64,000 nt of DNA. It comes from AV69 sp036498205. GTDB lineage: Bacteria; Verrucomicrobiota; Verrucomicrobiia; Chthoniobacterales; UBA10450. Both the position numbers and the translations under genes were made by a program. Positions 17,255-25,952 of the stretch are shown piece by piece. Position 1 is the first letter of the stretch; every line of letters begins with the position of its first letter. The notes below the pieces were generated by a model, which did no database searches, was not told the origin of the DNA, and was given only the letters and a program-made list of their open reading frames with translations. The DNA is taken from positions 13,903 to 77,902 of the forward strand of contig DASXIC010000094.1 of NCBI GenBank assembly GCA_036498205.1, read 5' to 3'.

Positions 17255-17575
17255 CTATTTCCCCAGCCAGGCCGCGATTACCGCAACGATGCCAAGAAGG
17301 CTCAGGATCGACATCATGCCGGCCGGCATCATTTGTCCGGTTCGAATTAGCTTCGGAACGAATTGACCGGCGAGCAGCAGCGAAACCAGCAGGGCGATGA
17401 TCAATCCGACGGTGAAGTGGGCCGGGAGGAGGAAGGCTGCGACCAATAACAATATTCCTGCGATTGTGCCGGCAACTATTGAGGGCACGCTGCCTTTGCT
17501 GACGTATCCGATAATACCGCCGGCAATGGTTAGAATGCCGAAAATGAGGAGGTAAATTCTGGTCGCCCAAATCAT
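17255..17575 (-). CDS. TMEM14-family small membrane protein
   Basis: The 106-residue protein has four predicted hydrophobic helices and the TMEM14 (UPF0136) hallmark GGIIGYVSKGSVPSIVAG (about 18-35). Bacterial members have unknown roles; eukaryotic TMEM14C is involved in porphyrin traffic. The start MIWATRIYLL at 17575 matches the family; an upstream ATG at 17608 would add 11 residues. It sits 4 bases before the next minus-strand gene. Divergent from it, about 120 bases away, is the metal-uptake locus. Confidence 0.75.
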   Translation of the reverse strand: MIWATRIYLLIFGILTIAGGIIGYVSKGSVPSIVAGTIAGILLLVAAFLLPAHFTVGLIIALLVSLLLAGQFVPKLIRTGQMMPAGMMSILSLLGIVAVIAAWLGK

Positions 17576-17693
17576 GCCAAGCGCGATTGGTAATGCAACA
17601 GCGCGCAACTGTCCAGCGACCTGGTTGCATTGAGCCTCGTGGAATTGAATAGAATGGCGAAAATAGAGCTTGCGAATTGCTGCGTGGAGAAGA

Positions 17694-18017
17694 ATGTCGC
17701 GCCAGATGAGTCCTCGGCTCCTTCGCGGCCCCGCTCTCGGGATAATTACGTTCCCGCTGATCGCTGCCTTTGTTTGGGCCCTGATAGTGGCAAGCTCGCC
17801 GCGGCTGCACGAAAACCTTCACGCAGCAAGCCCGCATCACGAATGCGCGGCAACAATCATGGCGGCGGGGAATTGCGAAAATGGCCCGGCTCCGCAAATG
17901 GCGCCGCAGATTCAGGACGCGCCCGCGGTGCGGGCATTTTTGCCGCCGCGCTTGCCAAACGTCGTTGGGTCTATCGCTTCGTCTGTTCTCGAGCACGCGC
18001 CTCCATTGGGCGAATAG
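17694..18017 (+). CDS. Small exported or membrane-anchored protein with His/Cys metal-binding-like motif
   Basis: This encodes 107 residues from an ATG preceded by GGAGAAG. A hydrophobic segment (ALGIITFPLIAAFVWALIVA, about 13-32) would anchor or export it. It is followed by LHENLHAASPHHECAATIMAAGNCENG, with four His and two Cys in a short stretch, and a Pro-rich end. The pattern suggests binding of a soft or borderline metal outside the cytoplasm. It precedes the TonB receptor gene by 143 bases and may be co-transcribed with it. The family is not named with confidence. Confidence 0.6.
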   Translation: MSRQMSPRLLRGPALGIITFPLIAAFVWALIVASSPRLHENLHAASPHHECAATIMAAGNCENGPAPQMAPQIQDAPAVRAFLPPRLPNVVGSIASSVLEHAPPLGE

Positions 18018-18160
18018 CGTCCGCCAGCGCGCGTTAGCCCGCCGGAGTTACATTTCCATCCCCCCTCCGCGCGCACGTTCGGGCGCAGCACTTGTCCCGC
18101 AGGACGACTTCGTCCTGCATGCCACACACTGTTTATTCCAACCGAATTGCTCGAAAATTA

Positions 18161-20287
18161 ATGAAAAAAAATTTGATTGTCCCGATTGTTTTCCTCTCTG
18201 GCCTTGCTGTTGCGCGCGGCCAGGCTCCCACACCTTCACCCAGTCCAGCTGCCGCGATCGCCAGCAGCGGCACGGCAACGGCGGAGCAAGTGGTCGTCAC
18301 TAGTCAGGAACTGGATATTTCTCGTGAAGAAATTGTCCCGAGCCTGGGCGCGACGCGTTATACCGTCGGGCCGGACCGGCTCGACTCCCAAGCGCAGGGG
18401 CAGGATGCACCTTTTAATCAGACCCTTCTCCGATTTCCGGGCGTAGCGCAAGATTCGTTTGGACAACTGCACGTGCGCGGCGAACACGCCAATCTGCAAT
18501 ATCGTATCGACGACGTCCTTTTGCCTGAAAGTATTCCGGGTTTTGGTCAGGAACTGGAGACCCGATTTGCCGATAGTATTTCGCTTATTACGGGCGCGCT
18601 CCCAGCACAGTTTGGTTTCCGCACTACCGGAGTGATCGATATCCACACCAAGAATGGCGCCGTTTACCAGCAGGGGGAGCCTTCTCTGCACGTTGGCAGT
18701 TTCGATACCATTAACCCCAGTTTTCAGGACGGCGGCGTACTCGGGAAGCTCAACTACTTCTTGAACACAAGTTATCTGCACAATGGTATTGGCATCGAAA
18801 ACCCGACCCGAAGCAGCGACCCGATTCATGACGATACCGATCAATACAAGTTATTCGGCTACTTATCCTACATCTTTGACGAAACGAGCCGCCTTACTTT
18901 GCTCATCAGCGGAAACCACAGCGATTTCCAAATTCCAAATAATCCGGGCCAGACTCCTCTCTTCACCGACATGGGTCGTTCTACTTTCGACTCAGCCAGG
19001 CTAGACGAGAATCAAACCGAACAATCTTCTTATGCGATTCTGACCTACCAAAAGAAGGCGGGAGATTTCAATTTCCAGGCGTCCGTTTTCGATCGCTATA
19101 GCTCAGTCCTGTTCCGACCGGATGAAGTGGGAGATCTTATTTTCAACGGCGTGGCTTCGCGGGTCGACCGTGACATTCTCTCGAATGGCCTCGAGTTCGA
19201 TGCCAGCTACAAGCTCAACGAACAGCATACCATTCGCGGCGGCCTTCTTATTACCGAACAGCATGCCAGTGTTGGAACGGTCACGCTTGTCTTCCCGGTC
19301 GACGCCAATGGCAATCAAACGAGCGATATTCCCATTCGTGTCGTCGATAACAGCGACAAGTACGGGTATTTCTACGGGTTCTATCTTCAGGATGAATGGA
19401 AGCCATTCGAACAGCTCACTATCAATTTTGGCGGCCGGTTCGATATCGTCGATGCGTTTTCTCACGAGAACCAGCTCAGCCCGCGCATCAACATAGTTTA
19501 CGAGCCTTCCGCCGGTACCACTCTGCATGCCGGTTATGCCCGCTATTTTACCCCGCCGCCGCTTGAGAACGTCGATCAAAGCACAATCTCAAGATTCATC
19601 GGCACAACCAACGAGCCGGCGGTAAAACTAAATTCGCCGGTGACTTCAGAACGCGCTCATTACTTCGATGTCGGCGCCACCCAGAAAATTACAGAAGGCT
19701 TTAATGTCGGACTCGATGGTTACTACAAGAGTTCCCATTCGACTTTGGATGAAGGCCAGTTCGGCCAGGCGCTAATCCTTTCCTCTTTCAATTATAAGCG
19801 CGGTGAAATCTACGGCGCAGAGTTTACTTCCAGTTATGACAAGGGAGGACTATCAGCCTATTTCAATCTGGGCTATGAATGGGCGCGTGGCACGGGTGCC
19901 AGCTCTGCGCAGTTCCTTTTCGACCCGGAGGAGCTCGCTTTTATTAACAGGAATTGGGTCTTTCTCGATCACGATCAGCGCTTCACCGGTTCGGCCGGCG
20001 TTTCCTACATGTGGAACGATTGGAAAGTGGCGGCTGATGGTCTTTACGGAAATGGATTGCGGCGGGGATTCGCCAATACCATGAAGAATCATCCTTATGA
20101 AACATTCAACCTTAGCCTGCAACGCCGCCTCAAGATCACGGAAAAGAAATCCGTCGTGGTGCGATTCGATGTCGTCAATCTCTTCGATAAAATCTACGAA
20201 CTGCGTGACGGCAGCGGCATTGGCGTAGGAGCGCCGCAATTTGGTCAACGCCGCGGCTTTTATGGAACCGTCGCCTATGATTTTTGA
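18161..20287 (+). CDS. TonB-dependent outer-membrane receptor
   Basis: This encodes 708 residues from MKKNLIVPIVF with a signal peptide (cleavage probably after ARG, near residue 20). The plug domain follows an EQVVVTS box and includes LLRFPGVAQDSFGQLHVRGE and a region ending GVIDIHTKNG. The rest is a 22-strand-type barrel ending FYGTVAYDF, with the usual C-terminal Phe. Such receptors import metal chelates, cobalamin or other nutrients using TonB energy. The substrate is not evident, but the His/Cys protein before it and the ZIP transporter after it point to a metal. Confidence 0.9.
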   Translation: MKKNLIVPIVFLSGLAVARGQAPTPSPSPAAAIASSGTATAEQVVVTSQELDISREEIVPSLGATRYTVGPDRLDSQAQGQDAPFNQTLLRFPGVAQDSFGQLHVRGEHANLQYRIDDVLLPESIPGFGQELETRFADSISLITGALPAQFGFRTTGVIDIHTKNGAVYQQGEPSLHVGSFDTINPSFQDGGVLGKLNYFLNTSYLHNGIGIENPTRSSDPIHDDTDQYKLFGYLSYIFDETSRLTLLISGNHSDFQIPNNPGQTPLFTDMGRSTFDSARLDENQTEQSSYAILTYQKKAGDFNFQASVFDRYSSVLFRPDEVGDLIFNGVASRVDRDILSNGLEFDASYKLNEQHTIRGGLLITEQHASVGTVTLVFPVDANGNQTSDIPIRVVDNSDKYGYFYGFYLQDEWKPFEQLTINFGGRFDIVDAFSHENQLSPRINIVYEPSAGTTLHAGYARYFTPPPLENVDQSTISRFIGTTNEPAVKLNSPVTSERAHYFDVGATQKITEGFNVGLDGYYKSSHSTLDEGQFGQALILSSFNYKRGEIYGAEFTSSYDKGGLSAYFNLGYEWARGTGASSAQFLFDPEELAFINRNWVFLDHDQRFTGSAGVSYMWNDWKVAADGLYGNGLRRGFANTMKNHPYETFNLSLQRRLKITEKKSVVVRFDVVNLFDKIYELRDGSGIGVGAPQFGQRRGFYGTVAYDF

Positions 20288-20548
20288 ACAAATTGCGTCG
20301 ATTGAGATTCCTGCGCGATCAAGGTCCAGAATCCGGCCGAAGTAGTTAGGAGGCTGACTTTTCTATAGATAGGGACACCGTTCCTGCCATGTAACAGGCA
20401 GATCGATGCGGGTGCAGAAGCAGGCCTCCCGGGACGGTTACTAATTGCTGGCAATCTCTTGAAGACTGGCTATGCCAGCCCCGGTGCAGTGCTTATGTCC
20501 AGTCGGCGTTTGCTTACCGTTGCGGCACGATTGTTCCATGAACAGAGC
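20288..20548 (+). other. 261-base gap between the TonB receptor and ZIP genes
   Basis: I find no convincing gene here. The region contains a small hairpin CTGCC/GGCAG with an 8-base loop near 20386-20403 and several GC-rich inverted segments around 20405-20500. An in-frame extension of the ZIP gene runs back to 20459 but lacks family similarity. A structured leader is possible. I could not match it to the cobalamin or manganese riboswitch consensus. Confidence 0.3.
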
Positions 20549-21313
20549 ATGAGCGGTCAAACCATCTTATGGCAGGTCGGATCGGCCTACGCCTTCGCTC
20601 TCATCGGTGGGGCGCTTGGCGCGCTACTGCGGCTGGCCCACAGACCCCTTTGTGCATTGATCAGTTTCGCGGCCGGGACGCTCCTTGGCGTAACGCTCTT
20701 TGCCATTATGCCTGAAAGTCTGGGCAACAGTAGTTGGTGGGCAGCGGCACTCGCCGCGGCCAGCGGTTACGCTCTTTTCTTCTTTATCAGCAAGTACGTC
20801 CACCACGTTTGCCCCGCGTGCGCGGCCAGTCACTTTGATGAAGATACAACGCGGCATTTTAGCCAGATCGCCACAGCGTTGATTGTCGCCCTGGCAATTC
20901 ATAGCACGACTGATGGCGTGGCCTTGGGGATCGGACGTGAAATCCACGCCGCCACGGCTGCCAAGTGGTCGCTATTTCTGGCGCTGTGTATTCACAAGGT
21001 TCCAGAAGGTCTCGCCCTGGGCGGCCTCTTGATCGGAGCCGGGCTTGAACGCTCCACCGCTCTCGCGTGGGTAGCGGCTGTTGAATCGACTACACTCCTG
21101 GGTGGTGCGATCGGATTTTTTTTCCTGGCCAACGCTTCGCTCTTCTGGCTCGGCCTGATCATGGCGCACGTAGGTGGAGGATTTTTGTACCTGGCCGCCC
21201 ACGCGATTTTGGGAGAATTGGTAAAGCATGGAAAAATGATCGTCCTGACGAGTTTCTCGGCGGGAGTTGTGTTGATTGCGGTTCTGAACATCTGGTTGAG
21301 AATTCTTACCTGA
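20549..21313 (+). CDS. ZIP-family divalent metal transporter
   Basis: This encodes 254 residues from MSGQTILWQ, with about eight membrane helices. The paired ZIP motifs are present: HSTTDGVALGIG in helix IV and HKVPEGLALGGLL in helix V, supplying the His, Asp and Glu metal ligands. A cytoplasmic HHVCPACAASHF loop carries extra His and Cys. ZIP proteins import zinc, iron or manganese into the cytoplasm. Placed after the TonB receptor, it may be the inner-membrane step of the same uptake route. Confidence 0.88.
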   Translation: MSGQTILWQVGSAYAFALIGGALGALLRLAHRPLCALISFAAGTLLGVTLFAIMPESLGNSSWWAAALAAASGYALFFFISKYVHHVCPACAASHFDEDTTRHFSQIATALIVALAIHSTTDGVALGIGREIHAATAAKWSLFLALCIHKVPEGLALGGLLIGAGLERSTALAWVAAVESTTLLGGAIGFFFLANASLFWLGLIMAHVGGGFLYLAAHAILGELVKHGKMIVLTSFSAGVVLIAVLNIWLRILT

Positions 21314-21475
21314 GTAGCGGGCGCAGTGGTGATTGGGTTTTTCCAGCAAGCGACCTCTTGTCGTGATCCGCTGCGTCGACATCGCGTTATTCTACTCTGA
21401 AAGAGTGGTGAGAAAGGAGTCCGCGAGGGCGGAGGCCCGGATGCGCTCTCAGTCATCGGCGCTACATTTGGATCA

Positions 21476-22765
21476 ATGCATTCCTTTCACTACCGCGAAG
21501 GTCGGCTGTTTTGCGAGGACGTGGAGGCGGCGGTTGCGGCGGAGAAATTCGGCACCCCTTTGTACCTTTATAGTGCAGGAACCATTCTTGATCATTATCG
21601 GCGATTGGATGAGGCCCTGGGCGAGTTCGATCACCTGATCTGTTACGCGGTCAAGGCCAACTCGAACCGCGCAATTCTTCGCCTGCTCGCCGAAGCACGT
21701 GCCGGGTTCGACATCGTCTCCGGCGGCGAACTTTATCGGGTAATCAAAGCTGGAGGTGATCCGGCGAAGTGCACGTTTGCCGGAGTCGGAAAATCTCGGG
21801 AGGAAATCGAGTTCGCGCTGGAGCAACGCGTTTACTCATTCAACATCGAGAGCGAGGCCGAGCTTGATTATATAAGCGAGATTGCATCGGCTACCAGCCG
21901 AACGGCCGCGATTGCGCTGCGGATCAATCCCGATGTAGCGGCTGAAACACACAGCTACATCTCGACTGGAAGAAGCGAGAACAAATTTGGGATCGGGCTT
22001 GATCGTGCAGCTGCGGTTTATGAGCGGGCGGCGAAGATGCCAGGCATTGTTATTCGCGGCGTCCAGATGCATATCGGCTCCCAAATCACAGAGGCCACGC
22101 CTTTTGTGTCCGCAATCGAAAGGATCGTTCCGCTGGTCGAGACATTGAAATCACGCCATCCCATCCAGTTCTTCAGCATAGGCGGCGGGCTCGGCATCGC
22201 CTACGAATCCTCGATCGCAAGTGGCCGCGGCGATTGGTGGACGGCTAATCGAACGCATCCGCTGACAATTAGCGATTACGCCGGCGCAATCGTTCCGCCG
22301 CTCAAGAGAATCGGACTGCAAATCTTACTTGAGCCGGGTCGTCTCCTCGTGGGCAACGCCGGCATTCTGCTCACTCGTGTTCGTTACCTGAAAGAAACAG
22401 CGCAGAAGAGATTTGCGATCGTTGATGCCGGAATGAATGATCTCATCCGGCCCGCTCTTTACGGGAGCTATCATGAAATTGTGCCGGTGCGTCGCTCGAC
22501 TGCCAACACAAGCAAGATCGACATTGTTGGACCTGTCTGCGAAAGCGGCGATTTTTTCGCGCAGGAGCGCCCAATGCCGGACCTGAAGCCGGGCGACCTT
22601 CTCGCGGTCATGAGCGCCGGCGCTTATGGATTTGTCATGGCCTCAAACTACAATTCGCGAATGCTGCCGGCCGAGGCACTAGTCCGCCGGGATCGGCTCT
22701 CGCTCATTCGCGAACGGCAGACTATTGAGGACCTGACCCGCGGCGAGATTGACCCTGTTTTTTAG
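21476..22765 (+). CDS. lysA: Diaminopimelate decarboxylase
   Basis: LysA converts meso-diaminopimelate to lysine, the last step of that pathway. The 429-residue alanine racemase-fold PLP enzyme shows the PLP lysine in CYAVKANSN (about 58-66), HIGSQI, the phosphate-binding SIGGGLGI, LEPGR and the interface cysteine motif CESGDFFAQ. The length is typical. The ATG at 21476 starts the conserved F-x-Y-R-x-G-x-L region with little extra. No dap genes are adjacent. Confidence 0.95.
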   Translation: MHSFHYREGRLFCEDVEAAVAAEKFGTPLYLYSAGTILDHYRRLDEALGEFDHLICYAVKANSNRAILRLLAEARAGFDIVSGGELYRVIKAGGDPAKCTFAGVGKSREEIEFALEQRVYSFNIESEAELDYISEIASATSRTAAIALRINPDVAAETHSYISTGRSENKFGIGLDRAAAVYERAAKMPGIVIRGVQMHIGSQITEATPFVSAIERIVPLVETLKSRHPIQFFSIGGGLGIAYESSIASGRGDWWTANRTHPLTISDYAGAIVPPLKRIGLQILLEPGRLLVGNAGILLTRVRYLKETAQKRFAIVDAGMNDLIRPALYGSYHEIVPVRRSTANTSKIDIVGPVCESGDFFAQERPMPDLKPGDLLAVMSAGAYGFVMASNYNSRMLPAEALVRRDRLSLIRERQTIEDLTRGEIDPVF

Positions 22766-22833
22766 CGGGTTTGGTGCGTCCCGCTTGCGTACCCACAACT
22801 TCAGCATAAATAGTGCTCCTCCCCCAAAAAGGT

Positions 22834-23538
22834 ATGGCGAAACGGTTCCTGGTCGCGATCCTGGCGGTCGCATTCACTCAAACCTTTTCCGAGGCGGCGC
22901 GGCCGGTCAACGGAGAATGGATCATAGTCGTTGGAGGTGTGTCGTTGCATCAGTGGGAGCAATACAAGGCTCAGCCGCACGATCATTGGTGGGCGAATTT
23001 CGTCCATGCCGCGCGCATTCGGACGGAGCAATTACGGTCGCAGCTCGGCCCCGATGCGAAGATCACCTGGCTCGTTTACAAGCCGGGCTACATCGATCGC
23101 GGAAAACAGGATGGCCAGGATTTAATCGCCAACATCAATTCCGTTCGCGATAAGTACAATTTGCGTCTGATTTACTTTAGCCACGGCTCCGAGGTGATCG
23201 ATTATTTGAACAACGGCGAGCCACGAAGCCAGGTGAAAATCGCCGGTTTCGAGTATTTCGGTCATTCAAACCGAGCCTGTTTCATGTTTGATTACAGCAA
23301 TGTCGTCGACAGCTCATCCAAGGCATGGCTGCACGAGAACGATCTGACGAAAATCGATCGGCGCGCGTTTGCCAAGGGCGCCTTCGTCAAGAGCTGGGGT
23401 TGCCATACTGGTGAAGAGATGACCAAGCATTGGCATGCAGCTACCGGCGTGCGGATGTGGGGCGCGCTGGGCAAAACGCAGTTCATGGACGAAGAGTTGC
23501 CCATTCTCGTTTCCGAGGGTGGGAAGTGGGTTGATTGA
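22834..23538 (+). CDS. Secreted protein with clan CD cysteine-peptidase-like His/Cys pair
   Basis: I do not recognise a named family. The 234-residue protein begins with a signal peptide (MAKRFLVAILAVAFTQTFSEA, cleavage near residue 22). A beta-strand ending YFSHGSEV (His117) and a second ending FVKSWGCHTGEEM (Cys190) place a His-Gly and a Cys after hydrophobic strands. This is the arrangement of caspase/gingipain-like peptidases (clan CD). An N-terminal GEWIIVVGGVSLHQW strand would be the first strand of such a fold. The start is MAKRF rather than the upstream ATG at 22813. It lies alone between lysA and bioB. Confidence 0.6.
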   Translation: MAKRFLVAILAVAFTQTFSEAARPVNGEWIIVVGGVSLHQWEQYKAQPHDHWWANFVHAARIRTEQLRSQLGPDAKITWLVYKPGYIDRGKQDGQDLIANINSVRDKYNLRLIYFSHGSEVIDYLNNGEPRSQVKIAGFEYFGHSNRACFMFDYSNVVDSSSKAWLHENDLTKIDRRAFAKGAFVKSWGCHTGEEMTKHWHAATGVRMWGALGKTQFMDEELPILVSEGGKWVD

Positions 23539-23809
23539 ATTTCGATTGCGATTGCCTGTAGAGACAGGCGGCCCATTTCCTTTTGTAAATTCTGCAGGGC
23601 TCATACCGGCTGCTTGAAGTCGCCGGTTTCGAGGTTCGTCAGATCTGTGATAGGTGAATCCGCGGCTTAGCCCGGATTTCGATAACCCCTCGTCGGCGTG
23701 CGATAAGGTTGAGCGACTCTTCCACTCGCTAATCATCAGCCGCGTCTTGTCATTCCGAGCGAGGTCGAGGAATCTCTAATTATTCGGCTCAATTGACTTC
23801 GCACATCTG
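23539..23809 (+). other. 271-base intergenic region with a candidate dispersed repeat
   Basis: I see no supported gene. Near the bioB start, 23749-23778 reads TGTCATTCCGAGCGAGGTCG followed by AGGAATCTCT. It contains ATTCC/GGAAT arms and resembles a short palindromic intergenic element that I recall from many unrelated bacterial genomes. The rest carries short GC-rich inverted segments only. Confidence 0.4.
23749..23778 (+). repeat. Candidate dispersed palindromic intergenic repeat
   Basis: The segment TGTCATTCCGAGCGAGGTCG followed by AGGAATCTCT contains ATTCC and GGAAT arms around a GAG-rich centre. Elements of this form recur in intergenic regions of many bacteria, to my recollection. Only one copy is seen in this window, so the repeat status is inferred. 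Confidence 0.4.
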
Positions 23810-24784
23810 ATGAATTTCGAAGAAATCTCGGCGCTCTATCACCAATCTTTCTTCGATCTGATCGGCCAATCACGCTCGATCCATCTCGAGCATTGGGCCG
23901 GCGAACAGATCCAGCGCTGTAGTTTACTCAGCATTAAGACCGGTGGATGCAGCGAGAACTGCGCCTATTGCGCCCAGAGTGTGCATTACTCGACCGGCGT
24001 TGGGCGCGAAGATATGCTGCCGGTCGATCAAATTCTAGCCGAGGCGAAGCGGGCGCGAGCGCAGGGTGCAACACGATTTTGCATGGGAGCTGCATGGCGC
24101 GGTGTGCGCGATGGATCCGAAAAATTCGAACGCGTCCTGGAAACGGTCCGTGAAGTAGGCCGGCTCGGAATGGAAGTGTGCGTCACGCTTGGGCAAATTG
24201 GCGAGAGAGAAGCGGTTAAACTCAAAGCGGCCGGCGTAACCGCTTACAATCATAACATCGATACTTCCCCGGAATTTTACCCCGAGATCGTGACCACCCA
24301 TACCTTTACCGATCGGCTGAATACAATCCGGGCCGCGCAACGAGCGGGCATTTCCGTTTGCAGCGGCGGAATTGTCGGAATGGGCGAGTCGATCGACGAT
24401 CGGCTGCGCATGGTCGAAGTGCTGAGCAATTTCGACCCGCAACCCGAAAGCGTCCCGATTAACTGTTTGATGGCGATGCCAGGCACACCGCTGGCCGATG
24501 TTCCTCCGGTCGATATCTTTGACCTTGTGCGGTTAATTGGTGTGACCCGTATCGCCATTCCAAAGGCGCGTGTGCGCCTTGCCGCTGGCCGCACGCGCAT
24601 TACGCGCGAGGGTCAGGCACTCTGCTTTTTCGCCGGGGCGAACTCGATCTTCTTTGGCGACAAACTGCTTACTGCTGAAAACCCGGCAGCCCGCGCAGAT
24701 TTAGCGCTTCTACGTGAGCTTGGCCTGCGTCTGGAACGTCCCGTCGAGGAGTCTTATCGAGAGCGGCCTGCAAGTGAGCTGTAG
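23810..24784 (+). CDS. bioB: Biotin synthase
   Basis: BioB is a radical SAM enzyme that inserts sulfur into dethiobiotin. The 324-residue protein has the cluster motif CSENCAYCAQS (about 44-54), preceded by LSIKTGG. YNHNIDTSPEFY, CSGGIVGMGE and the late GRTRITRE (which holds the Arg of the 2Fe-2S site) are diagnostic. The start MNFEEISALYH fits the family. No other bio genes are adjacent. The 2TM gene that follows is convergent. Confidence 0.95.
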   Translation: MNFEEISALYHQSFFDLIGQSRSIHLEHWAGEQIQRCSLLSIKTGGCSENCAYCAQSVHYSTGVGREDMLPVDQILAEAKRARAQGATRFCMGAAWRGVRDGSEKFERVLETVREVGRLGMEVCVTLGQIGEREAVKLKAAGVTAYNHNIDTSPEFYPEIVTTHTFTDRLNTIRAAQRAGISVCSGGIVGMGESIDDRLRMVEVLSNFDPQPESVPINCLMAMPGTPLADVPPVDIFDLVRLIGVTRIAIPKARVRLAAGRTRITREGQALCFFAGANSIFFGDKLLTAENPAARADLALLRELGLRLERPVEESYRERPASEL

Positions 24785-24791
24785 CTTCGGA

Positions 24792-25085
24792 TTATACCGA
24801 AGCGGGGCGGTTACTTTCCGCCCGCCGTTGCCGTTCCATCTCCCGTTGAATCATCGATTCTTTACGGGGACCGCCCCAACGATAGGAAAATGTCTCCATC
24901 CCATGGACGATGATGCCGATGCCCCAACCAAAGGCTGGCCATTTGGCCCAAAGATAGCCGTTCCAATAGAAGAGGTTTAGCGCGAACAAGAACGCGTTGA
25001 CGATAAGATAGAGGACGAGGTGCCTATAAAAGGCGAGTTGCTGTTCCACGCGCGCTTTCGCCCTCCGATAGGCAATCTCGTCCAT
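24792..25085 (-). CDS. 2TM-domain small membrane protein
   Basis: The 97-residue protein opens with a short amphipathic helix (AYRRAKARVEQQLAFYRHL). Two membrane helices with a WNGYLWAKWPAFGWGIGI hairpin follow, then a basic tail (RREMERQRR-like). This is the 2TM-domain layout, often found next to histidine kinases in other bacteria. No kinase is adjacent here. The start MDEIAYRRAK is chosen because the further upstream frame (to 25145) is unconserved. The function is unknown. Confidence 0.75.
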   Translation of the reverse strand: MDEIAYRRAKARVEQQLAFYRHLVLYLIVNAFLFALNLFYWNGYLWAKWPAFGWGIGIIVHGMETFSYRWGGPRKESMIQREMERQRRAESNRPASV

Positions 25086-25138
25086 CGCCCTAATTGCAGC
25101 ATCGAAGCGGAAAAAACGCGAGCAGGAAAATTGACGGG

Positions 25139-25837
25139 CTAACACAGCCCGTCGGCAAAGAAAACTCGCTCACGCTCGACCCTGGCGCCGCGGCTGACGA
25201 AAAAATCGTGCAGCTCTTGGGTGTAAAAGTCGCCGGAAACTCCCGGGTTAAGCTCGAAATACATTTTGCCGCCCGGCGCAAGGTTTCGATGCTGTAGATC
25301 TTGCAGCAGAAAATCCCACTCGCTGCGCCCCCAACGCGCTTTGCCGTTTGTGGCCCGATCAAAACTGATGGAGAACGCAGTGATCCAATCGAAGCGGCGG
25401 CCGAGGTCAGGCAGTGGCTCGAAAGGTCGGATGGTCGCCTCCACTCGCGGCACTCCGAATAACTGCACTAATTCGCGATAAAGCTCCGGCTCGTGCAGAT
25501 CCAAACCCAGGACATCGTGATTCAGCTGCTTGAGAATGAAGAGAAAAAATCCGCCGCCGCATCCGAGATCGAGAATGCGCTGGGGCGGCAGGCGATGCAG
25601 TTTCAAATCCTGCACGCGCTGGCGGCCAAGATGCAACCATGGCCGAACGTTGGCATATTTTGCGTAACCGCGGCTCGAATCAGCGTAGCGCTGCTTAATC
25701 TCGCGCAGTCGGGCGGGGTCGATCTGCGCAATCATGGGAGCAAGCGGGAGAGGAAAAATAAGTCGTTGCGCCCGGCGCCACCCACGCTGGTAAGTCATGG
25801 GCTGAGCCAGTTTGCTGACCTTACGCAGTAAATTCAT
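25139..25837 (-). CDS. Class I SAM-dependent methyltransferase
   Basis: This encodes 232 residues with a classical SAM-binding motif I, ILDLGCGGGFFLFILKQL (about 87-104), motif II LGLDLHEPEL, and a motif-IV-like FDWITAFSISFDR. The first 60 residues are basic and helical. The substrate is unknown; the closest general type is a small-molecule or lipid methyltransferase. It lies 53 bases before the 2TM gene on the same strand. The upstream MFS gene is 115 bases away. Confidence 0.8.
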   Translation of the reverse strand: MNLLRKVSKLAQPMTYQRGWRRAQRLIFPLPLAPMIAQIDPARLREIKQRYADSSRGYAKYANVRPWLHLGRQRVQDLKLHRLPPQRILDLGCGGGFFLFILKQLNHDVLGLDLHEPELYRELVQLFGVPRVEATIRPFEPLPDLGRRFDWITAFSISFDRATNGKARWGRSEWDFLLQDLQHRNLAPGGKMYFELNPGVSGDFYTQELHDFFVSRGARVERERVFFADGLC

Positions 25838-25952
25838 TATCCTCGTGCTGCTGTCGCCAGCCGCTGCAACGATTCGGTCGATTGCAAAGGAGATTCGAAT
25901 ACGCCAGTGAGACTTTCTCTACAGGTTTGCATCACGGCTTCGGCAAGCGTGT

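Noticed and set aside
17232..17996. 254-residue Arg/His-rich minus-strand frame
   Set aside because: It overlaps TMEM14 on the same strand in another frame and the small His/Cys gene antisense; there is no domain-like pattern.
20288..20548. Possible cobalamin or metal riboswitch before the ZIP gene
   Set aside because: Some segments (ATAGGGACACC, small hairpins) look suggestive, but the B12 box and other required conserved elements are missing.
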